Assembly: GCF_000745345.1 (NCBI RefSeq)
Contig: NZ_JQNR01000004.1
Coordinates: forward strand, 682,001 to 746,000
DNA length: 64,000 nucleotides
Source of the DNA: Actinacidiphila yeochonensis CN732
Lineage (GTDB): Bacteria > Actinomycetota > Actinomycetes > Streptomycetales > Streptomycetaceae
Direction of reading: 5' to 3'
Within the stretch, counting starts at the first letter, position 1; the number at the start of each line of letters is the position of its first letter. Below, one piece after another: positions 17,432 to 25,400 of this stretch. The notes beneath the pieces are model-generated. The model was not told the origin of the DNA. It was given only the letters and a program-made list of their open reading frames with translations, and did not search any database. The position numbers and the translations under genes were made by a program.

Positions 17432-18078
17432 CCACCGCCCCGACCAGCAGCCTCGGCAGCACCCTTCCCATCGACCCGAGCGCGGCCAACGGCACCACGC
17501 TGGTCAACCCAGCCGACGGGGGCGCGGGCCTGCCCAACACGCTCATCACCCCGGCGGACCCGGCGGCAGGCCTACCCACCACGCTGCCCACACCACTCGA
17601 TCCACCGGCGCCCTTGACGACCCTGTTCCCGTCCGTTCCGCAGACGGGGAACACCCTGCTGAAACAGAACGCGTGGGTCAGCGTTCAACAGGCGCCACCC
17701 GGTTGGACCGTTGATGGAAGAGTTTCGGACGCCGCTGCCCTGCGGGACGACCTGGGCCAAGCCGCGACCGGTAACCTCAGAACCTCCGCCTGGACCGGCG
17801 CGGTACACCTGCCGACGGGCACCATAGCGGTGGGCTGCTCGGGCACCTTGCTGGGAGCCGCGCAGGGCCAGTGCGCGGAGCCGAACATCCTCGACGTGAC
17901 AGGCTGGCATCCGGCGGATGTCCTGTTCATCCGCGCCATGCGTCGCGAGGACCGTGGTGACGGGATGGGTAAGATCTGGCAGGAGAAGGAGATCTGCGAG
18001 AAGTGCCAAGTCCGTTATCCGCCGGATAACTTCGTGGAGGGAGTCCTCTCGGACATAGATGGGGTGTGGAACAGGTGA
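17338..18078 (+). CDS. Deaminase-like C-terminal toxin domain of the Rhs protein (frame-shifted)
   Basis: This frame is coding from about 17215, well before its first start codon (GTG 17338), and continues the Rhs protein after the missing base near 17216-17219. Numbered from 17338: a Thr/Ala/Pro-rich linker with imperfect repeats (NPADGGAGLPNTL, ITPADPAAGLPTTL) fills residues 1-105. A compact domain follows with GTIAVGCSGT, then CAE (C179, E181) and EICEKCQ (C220, C223). That spacing of a Cys-Ala-Glu and a CxxC fits the zinc site of cytidine-deaminase-fold toxins such as the YwqJ-like group seen at Rhs C-termini; the family assignment is inferred from motifs only. The stop overlaps the next gene, as toxin-immunity pairs often do. 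It is unlikely to be translated alone, since no ribosome binding site is seen. Confidence 0.65.
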   Translation: MVAPVTPAGAAPAGTSYTPATSAAAATTAAMTTAPTSSLGSTLPIDPSAANGTTLVNPADGGAGLPNTLITPADPAAGLPTTLPTPLDPPAPLTTLFPSVPQTGNTLLKQNAWVSVQQAPPGWTVDGRVSDAAALRDDLGQAATGNLRTSAWTGAVHLPTGTIAVGCSGTLLGAAQGQCAEPNILDVTGWHPADVLFIRAMRREDRGDGMGKIWQEKEICEKCQVRYPPDNFVEGVLSDIDGVWNR

Positions 18079-18587
18079 GCGTCAGAACATCCGTCCTGGA
18101 GATCGGACGGCACGACTGGGCGTCCCTGGGCTGTTCATGCGGCAAAGGGGCAGGGCATCTTGCGACGGACCTCAAGGCTCTTCTGGAGGCGGCAGATCCC
18201 AACGAGGTCATGGGCATAACGCTCGACGGCCACGTGGAGGACTGCTCGCTGCTTTTCGAATGCGCCGTCCCCGTCGTCCCTGTGATCCTCCAGGCCCTTC
18301 AGGAAGACCTTGCCGGATTCGTGCGGGGCCATCTGCTGATCACCCTCTGGCGTATTTCCCTGGGCGACGTCCACGCCGACGAGCCAGCCGCCCGGCGGCG
18401 CGATATCCCGGGGGAGTGCCGGGCTGAACTTCTGCGAGGAATCAACGTTCTCTACCGCGAGGCTGTTTCCGGTGACACGGAGACGGTCCTGGAGATCCTG
18501 GACGAGGTCGAACCGGACCGAGACCGCCTTGAGTACTACCGCCGCGCACTGAGCGAGAGGCTGGAGAAACAACGCCGGCGCTCCTGA
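18066..18587 (+). CDS. Probable immunity protein for the Rhs toxin
   Basis: 173 residues, mostly helical and acidic (EVMGITLDGHVEDCSLLFE, then a C-terminal run SGDTETVLEILDEVEPDRDR), with no membrane segment. It begins inside the end of the toxin frame: GTG 18066 gives a 13-nt overlap, and GTG 18075 would give the common GTGA overlap, so either start is possible. No family is recognised with confidence. The call rests on position (immediately after a polymorphic-toxin C-terminus, same strand, overlapping) and on its small cytoplasmic character; immunity proteins commonly bind and block the toxin active site. Base composition is slightly less G/C-rich than neighbouring genes, as is often true of toxin/immunity modules. 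Confidence 0.6.
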   Translation: MEQVSVRTSVLEIGRHDWASLGCSCGKGAGHLATDLKALLEAADPNEVMGITLDGHVEDCSLLFECAVPVVPVILQALQEDLAGFVRGHLLITLWRISLGDVHADEPAARRRDIPGECRAELLRGINVLYREAVSGDTETVLEILDEVEPDRDRLEYYRRALSERLEKQRRRS

Positions 18588-18604
18588 CCGGCGGGCGGCG
18601 ATTC

Positions 18605-19480
18605 GTGGTGCTCATCCTGTCCGGAACCTCCGGTTGTGAACCTGGAACGAGACGTCCCCGCTTCGGCCGGCTGCTGGCCAGACTTCTGCGCCACCGCGGG
18701 GTGGACGCCGTCTGGCTGTCCGCCGCCTCCGGCGTACCGGAGAGCGAACTCCAGCAGGTGCTCGCGGGCGAGCCGCCGACGGCCCCGCACCTGGGCGCCC
18801 TCGCCCGCGCGCTCGGCTTCCACGCCGCCGACCTCCACGTGATGGCCGGAGTGCCGGTGCCTGACGCCCTCGCCCCCGTAGACCCGGCAGCCGGACCGGC
18901 GACGGCGCGGCTGCTCCGGATCACGATGGCGCTGCCGCCGGATCAGCGGGACCACGTCCACCGCTCGGTCGAGCGGCTCCCGCAGGAACCCCCGGACGGC
19001 ACCGTCGAACGGCCGGGGGCCTACGACCAGGAGCACGCGGGCTTCGGCGCGATGCTCGTGAACCTGCTGTGCGGAAACCGGAACCTGCACCCGATGTCCG
19101 CCGCGGTCCACACCCTGGGGCTGCTGAGCGGGGGACATGTGGTCCTGTCCCCCTCCACCGTCAACGCGGTCGGCCGGGGACGCGCCGAGTTGACCCCCAG
19201 TCGCGTTGCGGGCTTCGCCGCCGCCCTCGGCATTCCGGCCGGGGACCTCGCCGCCGTCGCCGGTGTCGGACTCCCTGAGCCGTCGTGGCCCGACGATCCG
19301 CTGGCGGCCGAGGCGGCGGGGCTGCTCTGGAACTGCCGGCGCCTGACCGGCTCCCAGGCCGAGCGGCTGCGGGTCGAGGCCGAAGCGATGCTTGTGGCGG
19401 TGCCTGATGACGCCGCCGACGAGGACTGGAACCGGGTTCATCACATCGCCGGACGTTGGTGGGGTGCACCGAAGCGGTGA
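18605..19480 (+). CDS. XRE-family helix-turn-helix protein with two repeated HTH halves
   Basis: 291 residues. The N-terminal half holds an XRE-like HTH (RFGRLLARLLRHRGVDAVWLS, SAASGVPESELQQVLAGEPP, HLGALARALGF, HAADLHVMAGV). A second, related HTH appears at about residues 140-225 (GAMLVNLLCGNRNLHP, LSPSTVNAVGRGRAELTPS, VAGFAAALGIPAGDLAAVAGV), so the protein looks like an internal duplication. It ends in a helical segment around TGSQAERLRVEAEAML. GTG 18605 is used; GTG 18608 is equally possible, and the upstream GGCGGGCGG can serve as binding site. It follows the immunity gene by 17 nt and could be cotranscribed, but its function is unknown. It converges on the flavin monooxygenase gene. Confidence 0.7.
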   Translation: MVLILSGTSGCEPGTRRPRFGRLLARLLRHRGVDAVWLSAASGVPESELQQVLAGEPPTAPHLGALARALGFHAADLHVMAGVPVPDALAPVDPAAGPATARLLRITMALPPDQRDHVHRSVERLPQEPPDGTVERPGAYDQEHAGFGAMLVNLLCGNRNLHPMSAAVHTLGLLSGGHVVLSPSTVNAVGRGRAELTPSRVAGFAAALGIPAGDLAAVAGVGLPEPSWPDDPLAAEAAGLLWNCRRLTGSQAERLRVEAEAMLVAVPDDAADEDWNRVHHIAGRWWGAPKR

Positions 19481-19544
19481 CGGGACCGGCGTCAGACGGC
19501 GCTCGGGGGCGCCTGCCGGAGCTCGGTTGGCGGCCTTGGTGCCG

Positions 19545-20618
19545 TCAGACCGGGTCCGGCTTCTGCAACAGGGTGAGCAACTGGTCGCCTACGCGGGCGA
19601 TCTCCGACCGGTAGGGGGTGTCGGAGAGCACGAAGTGGGTGACCCCCAGGGCGCGGTAGGCGCGCAGGGCCGCGGCCACCTCGTCCGGCGAGCCGACCAG
19701 CCAGGTGCTGCCCGCGCCCCCGCCGCCGAGGCGGGCGGGGGCGGTGTAGAGGCACGAGTCCAGCACGTCGCCGCGCCGGGCGAGGTCGTACAGGCGCTGC
19801 TCACCGACGGCCCGGCGCCGTTCGTCGGTCATCGTGGAGTCGGCGCGGCCGGCCATCGCGGCGACCTTCTGCTCGGCGTCCCGCCACGCCTCCTCGCTGG
19901 TGTCCCGGACGAGTGTGGTGACGCGCAGGCCGAACTCCAGCGGAGCGTGCTCCCGGCCCAGGGAGGCACTCAACTCCCTGAGTCGGCTGATCCGTTCGGC
20001 CACGCCGTCGAGCGGCTCGCCCCAGAAGAGCTGCACGTCCGCCTCGGCGGCGGCCACCTGTTCCGCTGCCGCCGAGGCGCCGCCGAAGTAGAGCCGCGGC
20101 GTCCTGCCGTGCTCGGCGCCGTACGGCCGCGGGTTCAGCGTCGAGTCCTCGACGGTGTAGAACCCGCCGCGGAAGGTGACGTTCTCCCGCGTCCACAGCC
20201 GGCGTACCAGGCGCAGGAACTCCCGGGTGCGGTCGTAGCGGCGGGGCTGTTCGGCCTCGCCGTCGCCGTAGGCCCCGGCGTGGTCCAGGCCGCTGACGAC
20301 GTTCACCAGCAGTCGGCCCTGGCTGAGGTGGTCCAACGTGGCCGCGGCGGCGGCGAAGTGCGCGGGCTGCCAGTAGCCGGGGCGGACCGCGACCAGCGGT
20401 TGGAAGGTGGTGGTGCGGGCGGCGAGCGCGGTGGCCACGGTGAAGGTGTCGGGCCGGCCCCACCCGGCGCCGATGAGCGCGCCGCCCCAGCCGTGGCGTT
20501 CGGCGGCGAGGGCGAGGTCGGTGGCGAAGTCGAGGGTCCCCCAGCCCGTCGTCGTGGTGTCGCCGCGATGGCCGGGCTCGACGGTGTTGGGGATGTACCA
20601 GAGGAACTCGGACGTCAT
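19545..20618 (-). CDS. LLM-class flavin monooxygenase (alkanesulfonate monooxygenase-like)
   Basis: 357 residues of the bacterial luciferase-like (SsuD-type) fold: N-terminus MTSEFLWYIPNTVEPGHRGD, TLDFATDLALAAERHGW, FQPLVAVRPGYWQPAHFAA, the family loop LLVNVVSGLDHAG, LRLVRRLWTRENVTFRG, LYFGGAS, and the C-terminal WLVGSPDEVAAAL. Such enzymes use FMNH2 from a separate reductase and oxygen to release sulfite from organosulfonates, though substrates vary. ATG 20618 has GGAG 9 nt upstream. The transcript begins about 320 nt upstream at a 25-codon cysteine leader peptide (20863-20940), strongly suggesting induction when cysteine is scarce and a role in sulfur scavenging. No flavin reductase is adjacent; the FMN reductase at 29283-29795 is a possible partner. 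Confidence 0.85.
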   Translation of the reverse strand: MTSEFLWYIPNTVEPGHRGDTTTTGWGTLDFATDLALAAERHGWGGALIGAGWGRPDTFTVATALAARTTTFQPLVAVRPGYWQPAHFAAAAATLDHLSQGRLLVNVVSGLDHAGAYGDGEAEQPRRYDRTREFLRLVRRLWTRENVTFRGGFYTVEDSTLNPRPYGAEHGRTPRLYFGGASAAAEQVAAAEADVQLFWGEPLDGVAERISRLRELSASLGREHAPLEFGLRVTTLVRDTSEEAWRDAEQKVAAMAGRADSTMTDERRRAVGEQRLYDLARRGDVLDSCLYTAPARLGGGGAGSTWLVGSPDEVAAALRAYRALGVTHFVLSDTPYRSEIARVGDQLLTLLQKPDPV

Positions 20619-20862
20619 GGCCGTACTCCGAATCGTCAGGGGGCCGAGGGCGCGGGCGCGTGCGGTGCTTCCGGGCGGCGGACGAACGTCCGTCGCGCGG
20701 GCGGTCCTGGCAGGTGGGCCGGCGAGCGGGACGCTCCGTAGCACCTCGGAGGGCGCGATCAGGCCGGCCGCCGTCCGCGGAGGAGCACCGAGCGGCGCGC
20801 GTCGGCCGAGCCGGAGGAGTCACCTCGCGCCGCGCGCGACGGCGCGGCCACGGCTCAGGGGG

Positions 20863-20940
20863 CTACGGGCGACAGAGCATGCCGGCCGACCGGAGGAGGT
20901 CGACGTAGGCGCGCGTGGTCAGCCTTGTCCCTTCATGCAC
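20863..20940 (-). CDS. Cysteine-type leader peptide (25 aa)
   Basis: A GTG-started 25-codon frame with the core LTTRAYVDLLRSAG and ending MLCRP, followed by TAG. It matches the actinobacterial sulfur leader peptides, which share an LTTRxxVDLxR core and a Cys-Arg near the C-terminus. Ribosome progress at the Cys codon is thought to sense charged tRNA-Cys and set read-through into sulfur genes. The start is leaderless: TAGCGT ends 6 nt before the GTG and TTGCCA lies 18 nt further up. The next gene in the same direction is the SsuD-like monooxygenase, 244 nt away, which leaves room for attenuator structures. Confidence 0.82.
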   Translation of the reverse strand: MHEGTRLTTRAYVDLLRSAGMLCRP

Positions 20941-20946
20941 GGCTCA

Positions 20947-20976
20947 ACGCTAGGCGACGCCGCCCGGCCCTGGCAA
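20947..20976 (-). promoter_or_regulatory. Leaderless promoter of the first cysteine leader peptide
   Basis: On the minus strand TTGCCA (20976-20971), an 18-nt spacer, and TAGCGT (20952-20947). The -10 ends 6 nt before the GTG at 20940, placing the start site at or next to the start codon. Confidence 0.65.
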
Positions 20977-21155
20977 TGGCACCCGAAATGCGGCATGGGG
21001 CAAGAGGGCGAGGTTCAAGTGGCAACGGACGGACGGTACTTCGACCCCGTCCCCGTCGCCCGGGGCGGGCGCGACCCGCGGGCCCCGGCCCGTAACGTTT
21101 CCCCGCCCCCATCGCGTCATTGGAGTGTCGGACCGTAGGGGAGGGGCGAGGCAGG

Positions 21156-21668
21156 ATGCGTAGTGCGGCGACCGATGCGTACAAGGAGTTCGCGACAGCG
21201 CGGGCGGGGCACCTTTTCCGCTCCGCGTGCCTGCTGGCCGGCGGGGACACCCACCTGGCCGAGGATCTCGTCCAGGAGACGCTGGGCCGGATGTACGTGG
21301 TGTGGGGGCGGATGGGCAAGGTCGCCAACCCGGCGGGCTACGCCCAGACCGTCCTGGTGCGCACCTTCCTCACCCACCAGCGGCGGCGCAGCAGCCGGGA
21401 GAGCCCGTCCGCGGTGCTGCCCGACCGCGCCTCGCGCGACTCCGGCGGTGACGCGGCGCTGCGGGTCGCCCTGTTGACGGCGCTGGCCGCGCTCGGGCCC
21501 AAGGACCGGGCCGTGTTGGTGCTGCGCTACTGGGAGGACCGCAGCGTCGAGGAGACCGCGACGGTCCTGCAGTCCAGTCCCGGCGCCGTACGCACTCGCG
21601 CGGCACGTGCCCTGGCCCGGCTCCGCGAGGAGTTGGACGGAAGCCTCGCCGATCTCGTGGCGGGCTGA
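21156..21668 (+). CDS. SigE-family (ECF) RNA polymerase sigma factor
   Basis: 170 residues with the two ECF sigma domains: region 2 (YKEFATARAGHLFRSACLLAG, then HLAEDLVQETLGRMYVVWG, with the core-binding and -10-reading helices) and region 4 (LTALAALGPKDRAVLVLRYW, then DRSVEETATVLQSSPGAVRT, RAARALARLREEL, the -35-reading HTH). This is the compact SigE-type sigma family common in Streptomyces, where the sigma gene is usually followed by a membrane protein gene, as here. ATG 21156 follows the purine-rich GAGGGGCGAGGCAGG. The downstream gene, 196 nt away, may encode its anti-sigma or sensor partner. The controlled regulon is not evident. Confidence 0.88.
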   Translation: MRSAATDAYKEFATARAGHLFRSACLLAGGDTHLAEDLVQETLGRMYVVWGRMGKVANPAGYAQTVLVRTFLTHQRRRSSRESPSAVLPDRASRDSGGDAALRVALLTALAALGPKDRAVLVLRYWEDRSVEETATVLQSSPGAVRTRAARALARLREELDGSLADLVAG

Positions 21669-21864
21669 ACGCCCCTCGGCCGCAGCGTCGTTCGGCCGAT
21701 CCCGCCTCCTGATTCCGGCCCGGGTCGCCGTCCCGGTGCCGCGTGCCCGAATCCGGTCCGTGGCCGCGTCCACGCCGCGCTGTCGCTACCGCTCTACCGC
21801 CGCACCGCCTTGCCACCCCCATCTCCATCCCATCCCACTGCGACACAGGAGACGGTGATTCGCC

Positions 21865-22740
21865 ATGCCCATCGACCCCGAACACGCCCCGCACACCGAT
21901 CCGGCGGAGGCCGCCGAGGCCGCCGCGTTCACCACCGCGCTGCACCGCACCGCCGACGGGCTGCCGGCCGCCGACGGCCTGTCCCTGGTGTCGGCCGGGT
22001 ACGCGCGCGGCCGTACGCTGCGTCGCCGCCGCGCGGCGACCGTCACCGCGGGGGCGGCGGTCCTCGCGCTCGCCGGCACCGGCGGGGTGCTGGCGACGGG
22101 CGCCGGCCATGGCGCCGCCCACGGCGGGGTCGCGAACGGGCCCGCGGTCGTGGCGCCCCCCGCGTCCTCCGGCCGAGCGTCCGGGACGCCCTCACCCACG
22201 GCAACGGCCGCACCGGGATTCACCGCGCGGCAGGTGGAGGACCTGCTGGTGTCGATGCTGCCCCCGGGCACGATCTCCGGTCGCGAGGGGCGCGGCACCG
22301 ACAGCGAACTGCCGCCGTACGCTGACGTGGTCTTCGACGACGGCCACGGCCTGTCCTCGATCGGGGTCTCCGTCCAGCCCGACGGCCAGCTCCCGCCCTG
22401 CACGCAGACCAAGGCCGGCGGCTACTCGTGCACGCAGTCCCACGTCCACGGCGGCACGCTGGTCGTGCTGAAGGGGTACGAGTACCCCGACCGCCGTGTG
22501 GACACCAAGGACTGGACCGCCGAGTTCCGCGCGAGCAACGGGTCTCTGGTGACGGTCGACGAGTGGAACGCGGCGGCCGAGAAGGGCGCCCCGGTGAGCC
22601 GCCCCGAACCCCCGCTGAGCGCGAGCCGGCTCGGCGCGATCGCGACGAACAGCACGTGGCAGCAGGTCATCGCCGCGATGCCGACCGATGTCAAGGGCGG
22701 CCTGCCCGCGTCCACCGTCAGTCACGCGAGCACCGGCTGA
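21865..22740 (+). CDS. Single-pass membrane protein downstream of the sigma factor
   Basis: 291 residues: a cytoplasmic N-terminus of about 55 residues (PAEAAEAAAFTTALHRTADG, ending RTLRRRRA), one membrane helix (about 57-77, TVTAGAAVLALAGTGGVLAT), a Gly/Pro/Ser/Thr-rich stalk, and an external domain (about 110-291) with two cysteines close together (PPCTQTKAGGYSCTQ) that could pair. This layout is typical of proteins encoded after SigE-type sigma factors, where the N-terminal part can act as an anti-sigma; no zinc-binding HxxxCxxC motif is present, so that role is unproven. ATG 21865 follows AGGAGACGG. Confidence 0.7.
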   Translation: MPIDPEHAPHTDPAEAAEAAAFTTALHRTADGLPAADGLSLVSAGYARGRTLRRRRAATVTAGAAVLALAGTGGVLATGAGHGAAHGGVANGPAVVAPPASSGRASGTPSPTATAAPGFTARQVEDLLVSMLPPGTISGREGRGTDSELPPYADVVFDDGHGLSSIGVSVQPDGQLPPCTQTKAGGYSCTQSHVHGGTLVVLKGYEYPDRRVDTKDWTAEFRASNGSLVTVDEWNAAAEKGAPVSRPEPPLSASRLGAIATNSTWQQVIAAMPTDVKGGLPASTVSHASTG

Positions 22741-23108
22741 CGGGGGCGGGTGCAGCACCCACCGAGTGGTTGAAGTTCGAACGGAGTCGGTCAGGAAAGC
22801 AGGAAGGAGGGGAGCAGGAAGGAGGGAGGCAGGAAAGCGGGAAGCGGGAAGCCGGAAGGCCGGCCGTGGCGGGGCTTCCTCGATGGACGGAGAATGAGAG
22901 AACGGAGGCCGGGCCGACGCGACGTGCGCGCACCGTACCGCCGCACCGGACCTGGGGCCTGCGGTGGTGTGCGGCACGCGCTCGCGGTCGCGGTCCGGGT
23001 CGAGGGCACGGTCGTGGTCGCGGTCCGTGGCGCGGTCGTGGTCGCGGAGCGTGCGCTGGGTCGGGTGCTCAGGTCGCCGCCGGACGCGCCGTGGAGTGGA
23101 GGAGGACC
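22741..23108 (+). other. Intergenic region with purine-rich and GC-rich simple repeats
   Basis: No gene. From about 22793 to 22862 the plus strand is nearly all purine, made of varied GGAAG/AGGAAGG units. From about 22980 to 23050 there are imperfect repeats of a CGGTCGTGGTCGCGG-like unit. No promoter stands out, though the muconolactone isomerase-like gene must be read from within this area. Confidence 0.5.
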
Positions 23109-23411
23109 ATGCGGGAGTTCCTGGTCGAGATCACCACCACCATCCCCGAGGGGACCAGCCAGGAGGAGGTCGACAGGCGGCGGTCCGCCGAGGCGGTCCG
23201 CGCGAGGGAACTCGCCTCGACCGGCCACCTGGCGCGGCTGTGGCGCCCGGTGGGCGAACTGCGCAGCATCGGCGTCTGGCGGGCCGCGGACGAGGAGGAA
23301 CTCCGCGAGAAGGTGCTGGGCACGCTGCCGCTGCACCCCTGGATGAGCTTCGCGGTCACCCCGCTGGAACCGCATCCCAACGACCCCGGGCGGACCGGCG
23401 GCACGTCGTGA
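23109..23411 (+). CDS. Muconolactone delta-isomerase-like protein
   Basis: 100 residues, the size of the muconolactone isomerase (CatC) family. The start MREFLVEITTTIPEGTSQEE, middle RARELASTGHLARLWRPVGE, GVWRAADEEELREKVLGTLP and end LHPWMSFAVTPLEPHP all fit the family's dimeric alpha/beta-barrel fold. CatC moves a double bond in muconolactone in the beta-ketoadipate pathway, but no catA or catB gene is present here, and stand-alone family members often have other or unknown roles. ATG 23109 is preceded by GGAGGAGGA. It is upstream of the GPP34 gene on the same strand with a 151-nt gap. Confidence 0.8.
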   Translation: MREFLVEITTTIPEGTSQEEVDRRRSAEAVRARELASTGHLARLWRPVGELRSIGVWRAADEEELREKVLGTLPLHPWMSFAVTPLEPHPNDPGRTGGTS

Positions 23412-23562
23412 CGGCGGCACCCGCGCCGGGGCGGCGCCGAAACCCGGCGGCGTCGGGCCGTCGGCCGCCCGTACGTGCGCCCCTGCCTGAGCCGTCCGTA
23501 CTTCTGCCCCCGCCTGTGGAGCCGTCCGTACTTCCGCCCCCGCATGTGGAGGGAAGCCTCGC

Positions 23563-24207
23563 ATGACCACCTCGCGAGACCTGCTGATCGTCACCATGGA
23601 CGACGCGGAAGGCGGTCCGGCCGATCCGGACGACCTCTCGCTCGCCCTCGCCGGAGCCGAACTGCTCGACCTGATCGATGCCGGGGCGGTGGCGCTGGAC
23701 GGCGACGTGGTCGTGCCCGGACCGCCGACGACCACCGGCGACAGCCTGCTGGACCAGGCGGCGTCGTCGCTCGTCCGGCAGGAGCCGTACGAGACCGTCG
23801 GGAAGTGGTTGTTCCGTCGTGGCGACAGGCTGTCTTCGGCCTATCTGGCCGCGCTGGAGACGGAAGGCGGTGCCACCCGGCCGCGCCACCGCTGGGTGCC
23901 CGTCCGGGCCGACCGGCCGGTCCTCGCCGACTCCCCGGCCCGTTCGCACGCGGCCGAACGGTGGGCGTCGGGTGAACCCGTCCTCGCCGTCCTCGCTGCC
24001 GCCGTCGGCATCCCCGCCCGTCCGACCGGCAGCGTGGAGCCCCTCGCCGACGACGAAGCGTCCGACGCGGGGGACACGGACGCGAGGGAGACGGTGCTGG
24101 CCGCGGTCAACCACGCGGTGACGCAACTCGAAGCCGTACGGCAGCGGCGCAGCGTCGAGGACGCGGCCTTCGACAACATCTGGGCGAGCCCCCTGACGTC
24201 CCCCTGA
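23563..24207 (+). CDS. GPP34 (GOLPH3/Vps74-like) family protein
   Basis: 214 residues. The opening RDLLIVTMDD followed by LSLALAGAELLDLIDAG and DGDVVVPG is characteristic of the GPP34 family, which in eukaryotes binds phosphatidylinositol-4-phosphate on Golgi membranes. In actinobacteria the family is common and of unknown function, probably a peripheral membrane or lipid-associated protein. The middle has the usual helix-rich segment (SLVRQEPYETVGKWLFRRGD) and the C-terminus a helical tail (VLAAVNHAVTQLEAVRQRR). ATG 23563 is used. The stop lies inside the left arm of a long hairpin shared with the convergent DJ-1/PfpI gene. Confidence 0.82.
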   Translation: MTTSRDLLIVTMDDAEGGPADPDDLSLALAGAELLDLIDAGAVALDGDVVVPGPPTTTGDSLLDQAASSLVRQEPYETVGKWLFRRGDRLSSAYLAALETEGGATRPRHRWVPVRADRPVLADSPARSHAAERWASGEPVLAVLAAAVGIPARPTGSVEPLADDEASDAGDTDARETVLAAVNHAVTQLEAVRQRRSVEDAAFDNIWASPLTSP

Positions 24208-24264
24208 CGTCCCCGTCGTCCACGCCGCCGCGCCCGTTGCCGGGGCGTGGACGACGGGGACGTC
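24206..24264. terminator. Bidirectional terminator, 21-bp perfect stem
   Basis: The arms GACGTCCCCGTCGTCCACGC(C) at 24206-24226 and their exact complement at 24244-24264 form a 21-bp stem with a 17-nt loop. It sits between the convergent GPP34 and DJ-1/PfpI genes, so it can stop transcription from either side. No T-run. Confidence 0.75.
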
Positions 24265-24280
24265 ACCGTGCTCGGAGCCC

Positions 24281-24976
24281 TCACCCGAGGATCTGCAGCA
24301 GACGGTCCGCGAGAACAGCGGCGGAATGGGGGTTCTGCCCGGTGACGAGGTTGCGGTCCTCCACCAAGTACGGCTCCCACGCCTTGCCGCGGCTGTAGTC
24401 CACGCGGACCTTGTCCTTGAGTTCGTCCTCCAGCAGCCACGGAGCCCGGGAGGCCAGCCCCACGCCCTCTTCCTCCTCGTTGGTGAAGCCCGTGACCTTG
24501 TAGCCCTTGAAGGGCGACTCGCCGTGGATCCGGGTGGCCAGCAGCGAGGCGGGCGCGTGGCACACGATCGCGAGCGGCCTGCCGGAGGCGAGCTGCGCCG
24601 TCAGCAGCCGGCCCACGTCGGCGTCGAACGCCAGGTCCGACATGGGGCCGTGACCACCCGGCAGGTAGACCGCGTCGTAGTCCTCAAGGCGGACGTCCGA
24701 CAGTTCGAGCGGCCGCCGCATCACCTCGGCGTCGCGGATGACGGCCTCCAGGTCCAGGGCTCCTTGCTCGCCGCCCGCCATGGAGGGGCGCAGGCTCATC
24801 ATGTCGACGTTCGGCGTCACACCCCCGGGGGTCGCGACCACGACCTCATGGCCGGCGTCGGTGACGGCCTTGTACGGGTTCGCGAACTCCTCGGCCCAGT
24901 AACCCGTCGCGTATCTGGTGCCGTCCTTGAGTACCCAGTACGTCGCTCCGGACACGATGAAAAGCAGCTTCGCCAT
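24281..24976 (-). CDS. DJ-1/PfpI-family (class I glutamine amidotransferase-like) protein
   Basis: 231 residues, Hsp31-like branch. The nucleophile elbow reads LAIVCHAPASLL with Cys139 and the adjacent His140. A Glu near the start (TGYWAEEFANPY, E29/E30) is the usual partner acid, and VYLPGGHGPMSDL precedes the elbow. Relatives act as glyoxalase III/deglycases or chaperones against carbonyl stress. The C-terminal DRNLVTGQNPHSAAVLADRL is typical. ATG 24976 is chosen over the longer frame because GAGGAGG lies about 10 nt upstream and the extra residues are encoded by the decamer repeats. It is divergent from the SnoaL-like gene at 25418. Confidence 0.87.
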   Translation of the reverse strand: MAKLLFIVSGATYWVLKDGTRYATGYWAEEFANPYKAVTDAGHEVVVATPGGVTPNVDMMSLRPSMAGGEQGALDLEAVIRDAEVMRRPLELSDVRLEDYDAVYLPGGHGPMSDLAFDADVGRLLTAQLASGRPLAIVCHAPASLLATRIHGESPFKGYKVTGFTNEEEEGVGLASRAPWLLEDELKDKVRVDYSRGKAWEPYLVEDRNLVTGQNPHSAAVLADRLLQILG

Positions 24977-25040
24977 CAGCAGTGCGCCTCCTCGTCCTCT
25001 GTTCGGCGCTTTCAGGTGAGTCGCGGTTCGGTGGATCGGC

Positions 25041-25090
25041 GATTCCACGGGATTCCACGGGATTCCACGGGATTCCACGGAGTTCCACGG
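25041..25090 (+). repeat. Tandem 10-bp repeat GATTCCACGG
   Basis: Four perfect head-to-tail copies of GATTCCACGG (25041-25080) followed by a diverged fifth (AGTTCCACGG). A 10-bp period places each copy on about the same face of the helix. It lies upstream of the minus-strand DJ-1/PfpI gene. Confidence 0.9.
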
Positions 25091-25340
25091 GAGTCCGCGA
25101 GACGACGTGGTTCGGTGATCCGGCGGAGTCGGCCGCGCATCGCACCGGATTCCAGCCTAGGCACGCGTTCGATCGGACGCACGCGCGCGGCTTTGCGCGG
25201 CTTTCCGCGCCCTGCCGCGGCTTCCCGCTGGTTGTTCGCCGAGCCGTGCGACGGCGCACCCGGCAGCCTTCGCCGTCGACGTCAGCCTGGTTTTCAAGGA
25301 GGCTTGAGGTGCGGAGGACGGAGTTCGTCCGGCGGTTTCC

Positions 25341-25400
25341 ATGATCAGACGCAATCAGACGCAATCAGACGCGACCGGACGCGACCGGACGCGACCGATG
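25341..25400 (+). repeat. Second decamer array (GCAATCAGAC / GCGACCGGAC units)
   Basis: Six consecutive 10-bp units: ATGATCAGAC, GCAATCAGAC twice, GCGACCGGAC twice, and GCGACCGATG. The array ends 17 nt before the SnoaL-like start codon, so it overlaps the expected promoter or leader of that gene. The sequence differs from the GATTCCACGG array, but the period is the same. Confidence 0.85.

Noticed and set aside
24977..25078. A longer DJ-1/PfpI start at 25078
   Set aside because: The extra 34 residues are encoded by the GATTCCACGG repeats and lack conservation-like features; ATG 24976 has GAGGAGG upstream.
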